A stretch of 64,000 nucleotides of DNA from Anaeromyces robustus (GCA_002104895.1 MCFG01000129.1:35001-99000); one strand, 5' to 3'; counted from the first letter of the stretch, positions 15,201 to 30,370 are shown. The notes: generated by a model from the sequence alone, not told the origin. Numbers and translations: made by a program.

Positions 15201-16097
15201 ATATAAAACACAGTAATGTAAAAGTTGACAAAGACCAACTAAAGGTAAAGAAATTGGAGCATTAATCATATATTTAGTATCTGGTAAAGTTTCTGGTTCT
15301 TCTAACCACTTTAAAACATGTAAACCTTTTGGGAAAAATTGTAAAAGTTCTGGTTTAGAAGCTAATTCTTCTAAAACGCAAGCCATTCTTTCTAAATAAG
15401 ATTTAATAAGAACTTCATATGTATTGTAAATTTCTTTAATTTCATCAAAGTAATCTTCACTACCTTGACCACCAAAAACGGCAAAAATGGAAGCCTTATG
15501 CTTATCAACAGCTTGGAATAAAGCAGATTTCTTACATCTTTTACTTTCTTTTTCTATAAAAGCAGCTTCAATAGTATTATTATTAGTATTAGAAGTTACT
15601 AAAAGATCAAGAATTTTGTAATAGGTTTGAATAGCATGAAGTCTTAACTTCTTTGGATAAGAAGCAGTTGTAACATGAATATTATTGGTTTTACAATAAC
15701 GATTACAATATTCAGAAAATACACAAGTAATAAATTTAAGTAAACCTTGTGAATCTTCAGTACCAGCAGCAACTGATTCATATTCACTGTATTGAGTAAT
15801 AATTTCACCTTGACCTTGACCTTGACCATAAGCATAAGCTGATGAAAATTCTAAGAAATCAATAAAAAGTTGCATTTCTCTTTGTTCTTGTGGAATATTA
15901 ACATCAGCAGTTTCTGGAGAAGGAGTTTGACGCATATGATATTGTTCACGAACTTCTTCAGCAACAGACCATTGGTCAAATGGAATGTTAAAGGAAATTT
16001 CAGTAGCATTATCCTTTAAAATGAACAATCTTAAAGAAACTGGATTAATAGCATTCTTTAAATTATTCATAGCAATTGGAGTAAGTGGAGTAACCAT
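3232..16097 (-). CDS. Fused beta-alpha type I fatty acid synthase with tandem ACP domains
   Basis: This gene makes a cytosolic multienzyme that builds long-chain acyl-CoA from acetyl- and malonyl-CoA with NADPH. Two exons (16097-15155 and 14750-3232) give about 4153 aa. Domain order is that of yeast Fas1 followed by Fas2 in one chain: acetyltransferase (GHSQG, Ser near 320); enoyl reductase (around MVGGMTPT, about 632); MaoC-like dehydratase (about 1550-1740); malonyl/palmitoyl transferase (VFTGQGAQ about 1755, GHSLGEY Ser near 1898); Pro/Ala linker; ACP1 (about 2285-2445) and ACP2 (about 2477-2637), each with the GGKS phosphopantetheine site; ketoreductase (ITGCGRNSIG about 2936); ketosynthase (Cys in GACATAVES about 3564, His in FHGTGTKAND about 3801); C-terminal phosphopantetheinyl transferase (GIGVDVELV, WSAKEA; about 4030-4153). 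All signature residues I looked for are present. The start is the first Met of the open frame. The gene is richer in G+C and far poorer in introns than its neighbours. Confidence 0.96.
7795..8845 (-). repeat. Tandem duplication encoding the two ACP domains of FAS
   Basis: Two in-frame copies, offset by 576 bases (192 codons), encode the paired acyl carrier proteins. The first 108 residues, from VSDEDIQ through FTKSKI, are identical between copies. Only a few changes follow (NGY/QDH, SD/TE, I/V) before the Ala-rich linkers diverge. Most codons also match at the DNA level, which points to recent duplication or ongoing homogenisation. Confidence 0.9.
14751..15154 (-). other. Single FAS intron
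   Basis: The donor GTAAGT follows the codon fragment for Gly315, and an AG acceptor precedes GTACTACTGG. Joining the two exons restores the acetyltransferase GHSQG motif a few residues downstream, which supports the splice strongly. Without it the first exon runs into a lysine-rich tail and stops. The intron is almost pure A/T. Confidence 0.93.
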
Positions 16098-16494
16098 TAT
16101 GTATGTTTATATACCTTTTTATAACTAAAAAAATAAATAAATAATTTAATATAGAAAAATATGTATTATCCCTTTATTTTTTGGAAATTGAAAAAAATCT
16201 ATAAATATAAAAAAAAATTATTTTTCTAATATATATAAAATATTAATTAGTATATAATAATATAAAATTGAATATAATTTATAAAATTTTCATTTTATTG
16301 ATTCATTTCTTTTTCCTCTTATATTAGATATTATCTTATTTAAAATAATCATATCTTTATATATTCATCTTTTATTTTTATTTTTTTTATCATATCAATT
16401 TTTTTATTCATTTTTTTTATTTAATGACTATTTATTAATTTGTTTATATATAATAATTTATCCTTATTCATTTGCCATTTATTCATTTATATAT

Positions 16495-16557
<63 letters not shown>

Positions 16558-17970
16558 CTAATTTATTTATTATTTTTTAACCATTTATAACATGTAAAAT
16601 AAAAATCCATCATATTTTTGTATACATATTGTTTATTTTTTTATTGATTTATTTATATTATTGATTTGTTAATTTGTCTCTTTTATTGTATAAAATATAA
16701 AAAATTTAATTTTTATCATCTTTTGTATATATATCTTTTATTTTTCAATAATATTTTTTATTTATTACTAATTTTTTTCAAAAAAATATTTTTATTTCTT
16801 GGAAAATAAAAAAGCTTTTTCTTTATATTAATTATAATAAATAATTAATATTATTTAATATATTATGCAATATATTACCAATATATTATAATATATATTT
16901 TTATATTTTTGTATTTTAAATAAATTTTATTAATTGAAAAATTAATAAAATTTATTCGATCTATTAAATTAATTGATTCAGAATAAATAAAATTAAATTA
17001 TTAGAGTTATATATATATTTGATTATATATTATTATTTTCTTTTTTGACCTTTTTTATATTATTTATTTTTTATATTTGAAACATAAAAAATTTACTTTG
17101 TAGTTTATAGAATCTTAATATTTTAATATTTTATATATTTATCTGTAATAATATTTTATTATTTGTTTTATAAATATTTTCCTGAATACTTTATCTTTAT
17201 AAGTTCCTTTGTTTCTGTTTTTTTTTGGTTTATAATATTATGTAAATTTTTAAATATTATATCTCATAATTGTTTATATAAATAACCTTTATATATTATT
17301 AATGTATGTATTAATAAATTTAATTTACTTAAATTCTATTGGTTAGAATAATCAACTATAACTAATTATTAAAAAATATTTTTTTATTATTTTAATTACT
17401 GAAAAAATATATACATATATACATTATTATATAATTAATTATTGTATTGTATATTATTTTGATATAATAATTGTATTATTAACTATTCCGTGTCATAAAT
17501 TATTAATATATATTATATAATATTTTATTTGTATATCTTATAAATAAAAAATATATATATATTTATTTATGTAAAATGAAATCATAAAATGAGATCATAA
17601 TAAAAATAACTTTATGATATCATTTTTTATTATTATGTAGAAAACAACAAAATTGTTTTATCCATAAATTTTATATCAGTTATATTATATTTTTTTATAA
17701 AATTATTATTTTTCATTGTTATCTATTATTTAAATTCTTATAACAATAAAAAAATGTAATAAAGATAATAGTCCAATAACAAATAGGAAAAAGAATATTA
17801 GTATAAATATTTATTTTTACTTTCATAATAAATACTTACTTCTATTATAACTTTTAAAATATATTTTTAGCACCTACAATAATATAAGTAAAAAAAAATA
17901 AAAAATTAGTAAAACTTAAAAAAAAACAATGAAAATAACTACTAATATTAAATTTTTATATCTTCTTAAA

Positions 17971-18217
17971 TATTATTATTTAAATTTTATATAAAGTTAG
18001 CTCTAATATTAAAAAAACTCTATTATTTCCTATTCTTATCTTAACGTTTATTTTTATTTACAAACAAAAAATAATAATACAATATAAACTATCATTTAAA
18101 TTTTATGTAAAGTTAGCTCTAATATTAAAAAGAAAACTCTATTCTTTCCTATTCTTATTTTCTTATCTTAACGTTTATTTTTATTTACAAATAAAAATTA
18201 ATAATACAATATAAACT
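17971..18217. repeat. Two-copy tandem duplication of about 120 bases
   Basis: Copy one (about 17971-18090) and copy two (about 18091-18217) share the ordered blocks taaattttat, aagttagctctaatatta, cttaacgtttatttttattt and aatacaatataaact. They differ by small indels and substitutions. Confidence 0.85.
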
Positions 18218-18929
18218 ATTATTAAATATTATTTTTCGAAATAATAAAAACAAAACTTACAATATTTGAATATTTAAATATAGTATTATTAATATTAAAA
18301 TAAAAAATATTTTAAATATAAAAGTTTCAAAGAAATAAAAAAATATAGTAGTAGTAGTAGTAGTAGTAAAAAAAATTTCTTTCAAAACTTTTAATATAAA
18401 ATAAATTCTGTTTTAAAAATAATAAAACCTTATTAATTTTATATTTGTAATTGTAAATTAATTAAGTAAAAAAAAAAACTCTTATTTTTTTTTTTACTAT
18501 CTATGATTGATTATTTTATAAAAAATAAAAAAAGATATGCTTTAATAAATAAATAACAATTGAATCAAAAAATGATAATATTATTTATTTAGAAGTTTCT
18601 TTGTTTATCTTTTATCTTTCTTTTTGTTATTCAGATAATGTTAATTTGTTAATTTTTAAATAAAAATTTATTAATATAGTTAATAAATTTTTATCAATCC
18701 TTTTAATTGTGTTAAAAATAAAAAGTTGTGTGTAAAGAAAAAAAAAAAGAAAAAAGAAAAAAAAATTTTTTTTTATTATGTAAATACTTTTTTATTACAT
18801 TAATAAAAACAATTTATGTTTTCATTAATATAAAACAATAAATTTTTTGGGCATATAATCAAAATATTTGTAACAGCATAATAGAAACCATTAATAAACT
18901 CTATTATAAGAATTAATTTATTATTATCA

Positions 18930-19090
<161 letters not shown>

Positions 19091-19674
19091 TCATTCATTT
19101 ATTCATGTTAATAATCTTGTATTCTACATAAATGTAATAATAATCTAATAAAGAAAAATTTAGATTAAAAATAATTAAATATTCTTTGATTCTATTATTC
19201 CATTATATTCATTGAATTATAATATATTATTAATATTAATTTATAATATATTAAAGTATTTATAATATATTATATACTATAATTTATTATTATATTTTTT
19301 TTATTATTATTTAATTTGTTTTATATGTATATTAAATTTTTACTGATCAATAATATATCATATATTATAATAAATTATAATATATTATACATTACAAATA
19401 TTATGATCAATTAATTTACTTACATATTATTAATATATGTTATAATATGTTTATTTATATTTTTCTTTATATTAAACATATATTATAGATTTGTAATATA
19501 AAGATCAATAAAATTCTATAGTACTTTAAACATATATAGGATATAAAAATATATTTTTAGATACAGAAATAAAAAAAAAAAAAATTAAAAGAAGTCAATA
19601 ATTTTTAGTGAGATAAAAAGTAATAATAATTATAAACTAAAAAGTCATTAGTAATAATAATATTTTATTATTAC

Positions 19675-19711
<37 letters not shown>

Positions 19712-20395
19712 TATGTTTTTAAAAATCATTTAACAAAAGGATTATTTAATAATATAACAAAATATAATAAAAAAAAATGAAACTATAATATATTAAGCAA
19801 TCATATTAAAACAAAAAAAAATAAATAAAATAATAATAATAATAATTATTAAAACATTTCATGGGGAAACTTTTATTTATTTAAATATTCACATATGAAA
19901 ATTTATATCCAATATTATTAAATTAACTGCCTTTATTTTTATTATAATTATTAAAGTTTATATTTATTAATATTTATTTTGTTATTAATATCTCGTTGTT
20001 AAACAAAGAGAAAAATACCAATTAAAATATACAAATCATTTATAATTTTTTAATTGGTATTGTTATTTATTACCATTTCTTATTTATTGTTATTATTCAT
20101 CATTATTCATTCTATATTTATTATTTAGTATTCATTATTATTATTACAATTATATAATTTCTCTTGTAATAGTAAATTCTGGAAATATTAAAACTATACA
20201 CATAACAAAAATAAATATTTGTTTTCCAAAATTGGATACTAAGGAATAACTTTCATTATAACACCAGTCTAAATATCATTGATAAAAAAAATAATACTTT
20301 AAAATACATCTTAGGTATTAATATATAATGTTTTCTAATAATTATCTTTTTTTATTTTTAATTATTCTGCTTTACGATTCAAATAAAATAAAATA

Positions 20396-20528
20396 AACGA
20401 TAGAAAATAAAATAAATGGTAGAAAATAAAATAAACGATAGAAAATGAAATAAATGATAGAAAATAAAATAAATGGTAGAAAATAAAATAAATGGTAGAA
20501 AATAAAATACACGGTAGAAAATAAAATT
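20396..20528. repeat. 19-base minisatellite, seven copies
   Basis: Seven successive units of the form aaYgRtagaaaataaaata, differing at one or two positions each. The unit length stays exactly 19 throughout. Confidence 0.85.
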
Positions 20529-20937
20529 AAAAATAAGAATAAGAGAAAAAAATATCTATTTATATATCTTCCTTTTTTTTTATATAACTTCATATTAAAA
20601 AGTAAGAATTTTCTCTTGTATGTCTTTTCTAACTCTATACATAAACACCTTTTTTCTTGATAGTGAATTATGATTAAAAGTTAACTGCCCATTTAAATAT
20701 TATATTTTTTAATTTATTCTTTTATTTTTTTTTTTTTTTAGTTTTACTTAATTGAAAAATTGTAATAAATAAAATTAATGTATTATATTATAAATTATTC
20801 CTTATTATATTATTATTATATGATTAAAAAAATAAGATATTCAAAAGGCATTATAATATAATATATAGTGATAATATATAATTATTACCTTTATTTATAT
20901 TGTTTTTATTTCATTTTTCATATTAATATTATATATA

Positions 20938-21117
<180 letters not shown>

Positions 21118-22252
21118 ACATTTTTTTTGTGTTAAGCAATGATGAAAAAAAAAAAAATAAGGTTATATTTTTTTCATATATATTGTATTAAATTTATTGA
21201 GAATATATACGCTGTATACAATTATTAAAATAAAATTTAATTAGTTTTTTTTTATTTAAAAAATTTTTTTATTTTTAATAAAAATAATTATAACTAATAT
21301 ATAAATAATCTATTAGAATTGCATTCTCATATATAATATTAGTGTATTATAATATATAATATATTCATTTTTTCCTAATTAAAAAGATTTTTTATTATCA
21401 ATAATAAATAAATAAATAATTTATAATTATTAAATAATATGTAGTTAAATAGAATAAATAATTATTACAATTATTAAATATGCAAATGAATAAATATATT
21501 TAAAAAAAAAAACGGAAAAATAGTTTATCTCCAATATTTTTTCTTCATATATAATGATAATAGCATCATCCTTTTAGATTACAATCTCTTATTAAATAAA
21601 TGTAAAAAAATTTATAATACTATTATTATGTCACATAGGCATATTTAAAAAAAGATTATTAAAAGAATAGTTTTTATATTTTAATTCATTATTACAAGAA
21701 ATTGAGATTTATAAATATTTTTATTGATTTTTTTTTTTTGTTGTATCGAGGAAAAAATTTTTAATATATATAACGATTATTTTCGTTAACCAATAATATT
21801 TATACATTAGTATTGATAATTTTAATTAAATTACTTTAATAGGTAATTTTTATAAAATATTAACTAACGTAATATAAATCATAATATATTATTATATAAT
21901 ATATTTATAAAATATATATATTTAATAGATAAATATATTTTTAATAAACACAAAAAAAAAGGCAGTTAAATATTTTTCATTTCTTTTAAAATTTTTATGG
22001 CAGTTATTGACATAAAAAATTAATAATGAATATAACATTTGTATATATGAAAGATATGAGTGATACTTTGTAAATAATGTAAATAAAGAAAAAGAAAAGA
22101 AATTAAAGTATTTAAGACATTATATTATATATAATATGCAATATAAACTAAAAGAAAAGAAAAAAAGTAAAAAATAAAAAATAAATAAAAAATAAAAAAA
22201 AATTTATAACAATAAAGAGAAAAAAATATAAAAAACGATATGTAATAATCAT

Positions 22253-22284
<32 letters not shown>

Positions 22285-23796
22285 CATAAAAAAAAAAAAC
22301 TTCCCCAAAAATTAAACAAAAAATTCTACAAATGAATAAGTTAATAAATTATGTAATACATATATATACTATGTAGATTGTAATACATACATTAGAATTT
22401 ACAAAAAATAAATATTTTAAAAAAATACTGGGTTAGATACAAAATAAAATTTAAAGAATATAAAATATTCATATTATATTTAATTATTAAATTATTGAAT
22501 ATTCATATTATATTAAATTATTTAATATTTATATTATATTTAATTATTAATCATTTATTATTAATATATTTAATAATTAATATTTGCCGCATTTTTTTTA
22601 TTATTAAATCTCTAAAAAAGGCATTTGTTCATTAATGTAATACAAAATATTTCTATGTTTCAGTAGAATAATATAAAAACCTAACCTATAATAACTAAAT
22701 AATTTAATAAGAATTGATTTTTAACTGCCATAAAAAGATAAAAAAAATTTTTTAAATGCTATAGAACAAATAAATAAAGAAAATATTCATTAATGAATGC
22801 TAATGTTATAGAACAAATAAATAAAAGAAAAATATTCGTAAGTTGTTTTGTTCGCGAATTAACTAAATATATAATAGTTATGGAAATAATGATTATTTTT
22901 ATAATAAAATAATTGAAACAAATATTATTATAATTGAAATAAATATTATAATATTGCTATAAATAATGAAAAAAAATTTTTTTTATATATATGTATTTAT
23001 TTTGATAAAAAATAATAATTTGAAATATTATAACGTAAAATTATAAGCTTTTGGTTTATATTTTCATTAAGATAATAGTAATATATAGTTAAATTACCAT
23101 TAAAATTAATAATTACATTTTTATTGTTTCTCACTGTTGTTCATATATATAGAATGGCAATGAAAAATAAAGAAAAGAGTGTTAAGTATTCTATGTGAAA
23201 AAATAATCTGTGAAAAAAAAAATGTAATATAATATATAAATATAGATAAAAGAAAAATATCTAATATTATATATTAATTATTTTTATAAAATTAATTATC
23301 AATAAAATTAGAGAATAATAATATTTGAAATATTTATAATATTCATTTTGTAATATGAATGATTGTTAATAATTCCATAAATAATTTCATCTTTCACATT
23401 AATTATTTGAACTTGATATATATATATATATATATTTGATTTATACAGAATTTAAATTGTAGGATAAATTAATAAAAATTTATTAATCAATCTAAAAAAT
23501 TTATTAATCAATCTTATAAATTAATTGGACTGATAATATATATTTACCAAAGAAATTTTTAGATTAATTAATTTATTAACTATTTGTATGTAGGCAGTAC
23601 AATATGTTAATAAATGTGGATATTTAAGAAATATATAGTGTATTTTATGAAATTATGAATAATTAATATAAACATAAAGAAAAAAAAAATAATATTTGAT
23701 ATTGATTATGTTTAATATGTATTTTTATTATAAATCATATCATTTGTAAAATAGTATATATATTTTATTAAATATTAAATACAATAAAAAATAATA

Positions 23797-23798
23797 AC

Positions 23799-23894
<96 letters not shown>

Positions 23895-23912
23895 ATAATA
23901 ATAATAATAATA

Positions 23913-23957
<45 letters not shown>

Positions 23958-24002
23958 TATAATGTTAATGATGATAATAATTATTATTATTATTATTATT
24001 AT
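23797..24002. repeat. (AAT)n microsatellite
   Basis: A long trinucleotide array with a few interruptions, followed by a short inverted (ATT)n stretch around 23978-24000. It abuts the end of the decayed coding remnant. Confidence 0.95.
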
Positions 24003-24960
24003 AGTAATGTAGTAATTTTGATATAGCATATTGTATTTCCATAATTTTATTTAAAACATCTACACTTTTTTTACTATTTATATCAAGAAGTGAATCTTTT
24101 TCTTTTTCTCTAAATGAATAAAATAAATCTAATATAGAGCATACTGTATTAATTGTATCTATATATTATATATATTTTATTTTTATTTTGTGTTTCATCA
24201 TATGCATTTGAAAAAAAATAAAAAAAAAAAAGAAATTATAAATAATAAATATATTTAATTTTTATTAAAAAATGAATATTATTGTTAATTTATTCTTATT
24301 ATATAAGTAATTTTGTCCGTTACTTGAAAAAAATCTATTACACCCAATAAGATCTGTATTATTAAGTAAACACACTCTTTGTCTAAAATATATTAGGCTG
24401 TATCAATTAATTTATTCCATGTTGAAGTAATATTTTTATTATATTTTTTTAAATATATATTATCGGAATAGAGAACTATATATTTTAAAAGAAGGATTAG
24501 TATAATAAATATGTGATATATTATTGGTTTTTTTTTTTTTTATAAATATATAATATAATTGGGAAAATAATGTCTTAAATAATTAATAATAAAATATTTT
24601 TAACAATATTATTATTAAATAATTTACAATTCCATACCAATTATTATCATATACACATAATTCTGATATTAGCTTTGATGAATATTCATTTAAATGTTTT
24701 TATGGAACTCATTTCTTTAAATTTTTTATATGTTTCGAGTATTTTTTTAAATAAAAAAAATTTTAAAAATATATAAATCTTAGAATTCTTGTTCAATAAT
24801 GCATCTAATGCTACATCATAAGCATTTTTATTTTGTGTAATTTTTATGGATTGCATATTCGATATTAATTCTATATTTAAATTATTTATTTTAAAGTATT
24901 AATAAATATATCAAATTCAAAAGCAACTAAATCAATACTCATTGAATTTGAATAATTTTA
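23955..24960 (-). pseudogene. Decayed protein-coding remnant, unknown family
   Basis: Several protein-like blocks lie in order on the minus strand but in different frames. About 24950-24890 carries NSMSIDLVAFEFDIF. About 24890-24697 carries NNLNIELISNMQSIK, then NAYDVALDALLNKNSKI. About 24695-24620 carries SSKLISELCVYDNNWYGI. About 24420-24301 carries DKECVYLIIQILLGVIDF with an in-frame stop nearby. About 24170-23980 carries TVCSILDLFYSFREKEKD and VDVLNKIMEIQYAISKLL. No start codon or continuous frame joins them, and one frame change sits between blocks two and three without a clear intron. I do not recognise the family. It could instead be a gene whose short exons I failed to splice. Confidence 0.45.
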
Positions 24961-25990
24961 TTTATATGTACATATATATTGATAATAATAAATATGTAAT
25001 TATTATTCATTCAATCCATTAAAAATATATTTTTTATTATTACCAATTAATAAATGAATTTATATGATAAAATATATATACTAATAAATATTTTCATTTC
25101 TCTAAATAATAAGTTATTAATTATAATTTTTCGTCTAAAATAAATTAAAAATTAATATTTATATTAATTTCATTCATTTGATTTATGTAAATATACAATA
25201 TTATTTGAAAATATGATACAATATTTTATAAAATAAAAAAAAATCTATTTTAATAGAAATATAAATTAGAATATAATAATTTCCAATTTTTTTTGTACAT
25301 AATATTATAACATATATGTTTTATATTCCTATCATTCTTATTTTTTCGTATTAACATCATTTATAACATATTTTTTTGTTTATTTTAAATAATAATAAAA
25401 ATTTACTCTTTATTTATTATTCCAAATATTATTTATTTTATATTTTTTTGGTTTTAGAATAAAAAATTTCTATGAAATTATTTTTATTAATATTTTTAAA
25501 AAAATTTTTTTACATATTTTTCAATAATGCTTATGATATGCTAATGGAAAATTTAAATAAAAATAATTTTATGGAAATTTTTAATGTTATATTATAAATA
25601 TTTATTAATAATTTTTAATACTTTTAAACAAGTCAATAAAATTATATAAAAAATTATTTTATTTTACAAACATATATATAGAAAAAGAAAATTAAATATT
25701 TTAATTATGCTAATATGAAAAAAAAATAATTAATTAATTTAAATGATTAAAAAAAAAAAAAAAAAAAAAAGCAGAAAAATGAAAACAATTATGTTACAAA
25801 CAATAAAAAATATTATTTTGAAATTAATAATATATATTTAATATTTGACATTATATATTGTATGAATCATCCCGTAATAAATAACAATAATTTTAAAAAA
25901 TATTATATATTTTTTTTTATTATTAGATTTTAGTTATTGTATATAAAAATTTTTTTAATAATATTGATATTATCGAAATTAATTATTGAA
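24961..25990. other. Intergenic stretch with a faint plus-strand remnant
   Basis: This is mostly A/T with no gene. Around 25520-25595 a short plus-strand open stretch reads NAYDMLMENLNKNNFMEI and ends in a stop. It shares NAYD with the minus-strand remnant to its left, but this is too short to call homology. Confidence 0.45.
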
Positions 25991-28066
<2,076 letters not shown>

Positions 28067-28356
28067 TTTTTCTTTTATTATTACTTTTTTATATTTATAT
28101 TTTTTTACTCGCTTTTTTTTCTTTTTTTCTTTTTTTTTTTGTTTATTTATAAATACTTTTTGTATTAAAAAATAGAAAAAAAAAAAAAAAGTTTTTTATA
28201 TATTTTCCTACCCAATCTATAAAAACTTTAATTACTTTAATTAATTACATTAACACAATTATGTACTGTATTTTTAAAATTCTTCAAAAAATAATTATAT
28301 ATAATATCTTTTTATTTCATTTTTTTTATGTCTTTTATTTGAATTAACATATTTAT
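28067..28356. promoter_or_regulatory. Upstream region of the zincin-like gene
   Basis: An AT-rich, pyrimidine-biased leader lies directly upstream of the minus-strand start. No specific site is recognised. It separates the gene from the structured segment to the right. Confidence 0.35.
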
Positions 28357-28746
28357 CATGTGACATTTCACATGAATGTATCGGAATTAAATTCCACACC
28401 ATACCATTTTGGCATCGACACCCTTAGTATGTTCATACTAATATTTTACATTTGTACTCAAACATTAACTTAATAACGGGTCCAGTCTACAAACCTCATA
28501 TAGGATCAGTGGTTACCAAGGAAACTGCTCAGTAATAGAGAGCCGCACAACAACATTATTAGAATTTTAGTTTTATTCTATATACTAATATTATTTTATG
28601 AGGCTTGAATAACTACGCCTCAAATAATTGATCTGAAATACAGTGGTTTTTTCTGTAACAGGTTTTACACTGTAAAAGAGAAGACAACTGTGCTTGGGTT
28701 AGAAGCGGTGCAGAATCAGAAGCCTTATGTATGCTATGTATGCACC
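28357..28746. other. Hairpin-rich complex segment, possible structured RNA gene
   Basis: This segment of about 390 bases has balanced base composition, unlike all the surrounding intergenic DNA, and no long open frame. It holds at least five perfect inverted repeats: CATGTGA/TCACATG at 28357-28374 with a 4-base loop; TTAGTATG/CATACTAA at 28424-28441 with a 2-base loop; TGAGGC/GCCTCA at 28599-28622; TACAGTG/CACTGTA at 28639-28674; GGTGCA/TGCACC at 28707-28746. I compared it by eye with tRNA, U1-U6, U11, U12, U3, SRP and RNase P/MRP signatures and found no convincing match on either strand. A non-coding RNA is the simplest reading; a fragment of a repeated element is the alternative. The strand is not known. 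Confidence 0.45.
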
Positions 28747-28769
28747 TTAACAACCACAATAAAAACTGA

Positions 28770-29738
28770 CCAACAATTTTATATTAAAATTTTTTATTTT
28801 ATTTAAACGTTTTGTGTAACTTTTTAAAAAATAATTATTATTAGTTTAAAAATATATTTCTTTATTATTTATAATTTCTCGATATTTTTCATAAAATTAA
28901 ATAATCATTAAAATTTTGAAAGTTTATTTAATTAGATAAATAAATATTATTAATTCAATTTTCAATTATATTTTTATATCATATTGTAATACGACATTAA
29001 AGTTAAGAATCGACCATCATATATTTAGTAATGAATTCGGGAATTTAAATAATTAATAAAATGAATATTAATATAGATATTTTAAATGTTTGTATCCTTT
29101 TTTTAATAAAAATAAAAGTATTATTTGAATAAAAGAAATTATAGTAATAGAAGCAAAAATTATATATTTTGCAAAAAAAAAAATTTTTTTATTTAATTAT
29201 AAAATTTATATTAATAATATATTATGTATTATTTATTTATTTATGATTAAGTTTATTTATATTAAATGTCAAATAATATATCAATAAAGAATAATTCCTT
29301 TTTTTTTAGATATAAATTAATTAAAAAATTCATAAATCTCATTTAATATTTTGTGGATTAATTTTGTAATAAATTTTAATGGATTTACTTAATTTTTTCT
29401 TTTTTCGTTAAATATAAAACTTTCGAATTTTTACAAAAAAGAAAAAAAAATATAATAATAATTTTAATAATAATATATAACTATATATATTATTATTAAG
29501 GTTTTTATTATGAAATAGTCATAATAATAATAATAATAATAATAATATATTTATATATACTACTATTTTATAGTACTTTTTGAATGTGAACAAAAGTAAT
29601 TTTTTATATAATAATTATAAAATAGAATAATACATACATTATATATTTTATATAAATTTTTATATTGTTTTTTATTAATATTATTATTTTTTATAATTAT
29701 ATATTTATTTTTTACTTCTATTAAAGAAATAAAACAAT
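28770..29738. other. Intergenic and upstream region of tafazzin
   Basis: A/T-rich sequence without an open frame of note. It contains a short (AAT)n run near 29521-29546. The tafazzin promoter should lie at its right end, but no element is recognisable. Confidence 0.5.
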
Positions 29739-30370
29739 ATGAATGGGAAATTAAGGAAACTATACAATGATTGCATATTCTATGGAACTAATAAAATTAC
29801 AAAATTTGGTTGTGGCTTAACAAGAAATTGTTTTCTATTTCCAGATAGATTAGAACGTTTTATTTTAAATAGACCAAAAGATGTACCACTTATTACTTAT
29901 TGTAATCATCTAACAGTACTTGATGATCCTTGTATATGGGGTGGTATTAATAATAAATATATAAAATCTGATTCATTTCGTTGGACGGTAGGTGCTAAAG
30001 AAATATGTTCTGGTAAAGGAATTGTTAATGATTTTTTTAATGCTGCAAAGGTATATATATATATATATATATTTAATGTTTTGATTTATTAAAAAAAAAT
30101 AATTTATTATTGTTTAATTTCTTTCTTACTTTCAATAAAATATAATAAATAAGTATATATAAACATTTTATTTATTTATATATTTATTTATATTTTTTAT
30201 TATTATCTATTTGCTTTATCATGATTTAATTTAATCATTTTATATTATTCTACATTATTTATTTTATTTAATAATTCACTAATTTATTATTTTTATTTTT
30301 ATTTTTTTTTTTATTTTATATAAATATAATATATATGTATATTCTTTTTTATTATTATCATTATTATAAC

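Noticed and set aside
23775-24029. 84-codon poly-isoleucine/tyrosine open frame
   Set aside because: It is the (AAT)n array read on the minus strand.
28357-28746. tRNA, spliceosomal snRNA, SRP or RNase P RNA
   Set aside because: No A/B boxes, Sm-flanked snRNA cores, GNAR-type SRP loop or RNase P core sequences could be recognised on either strand.
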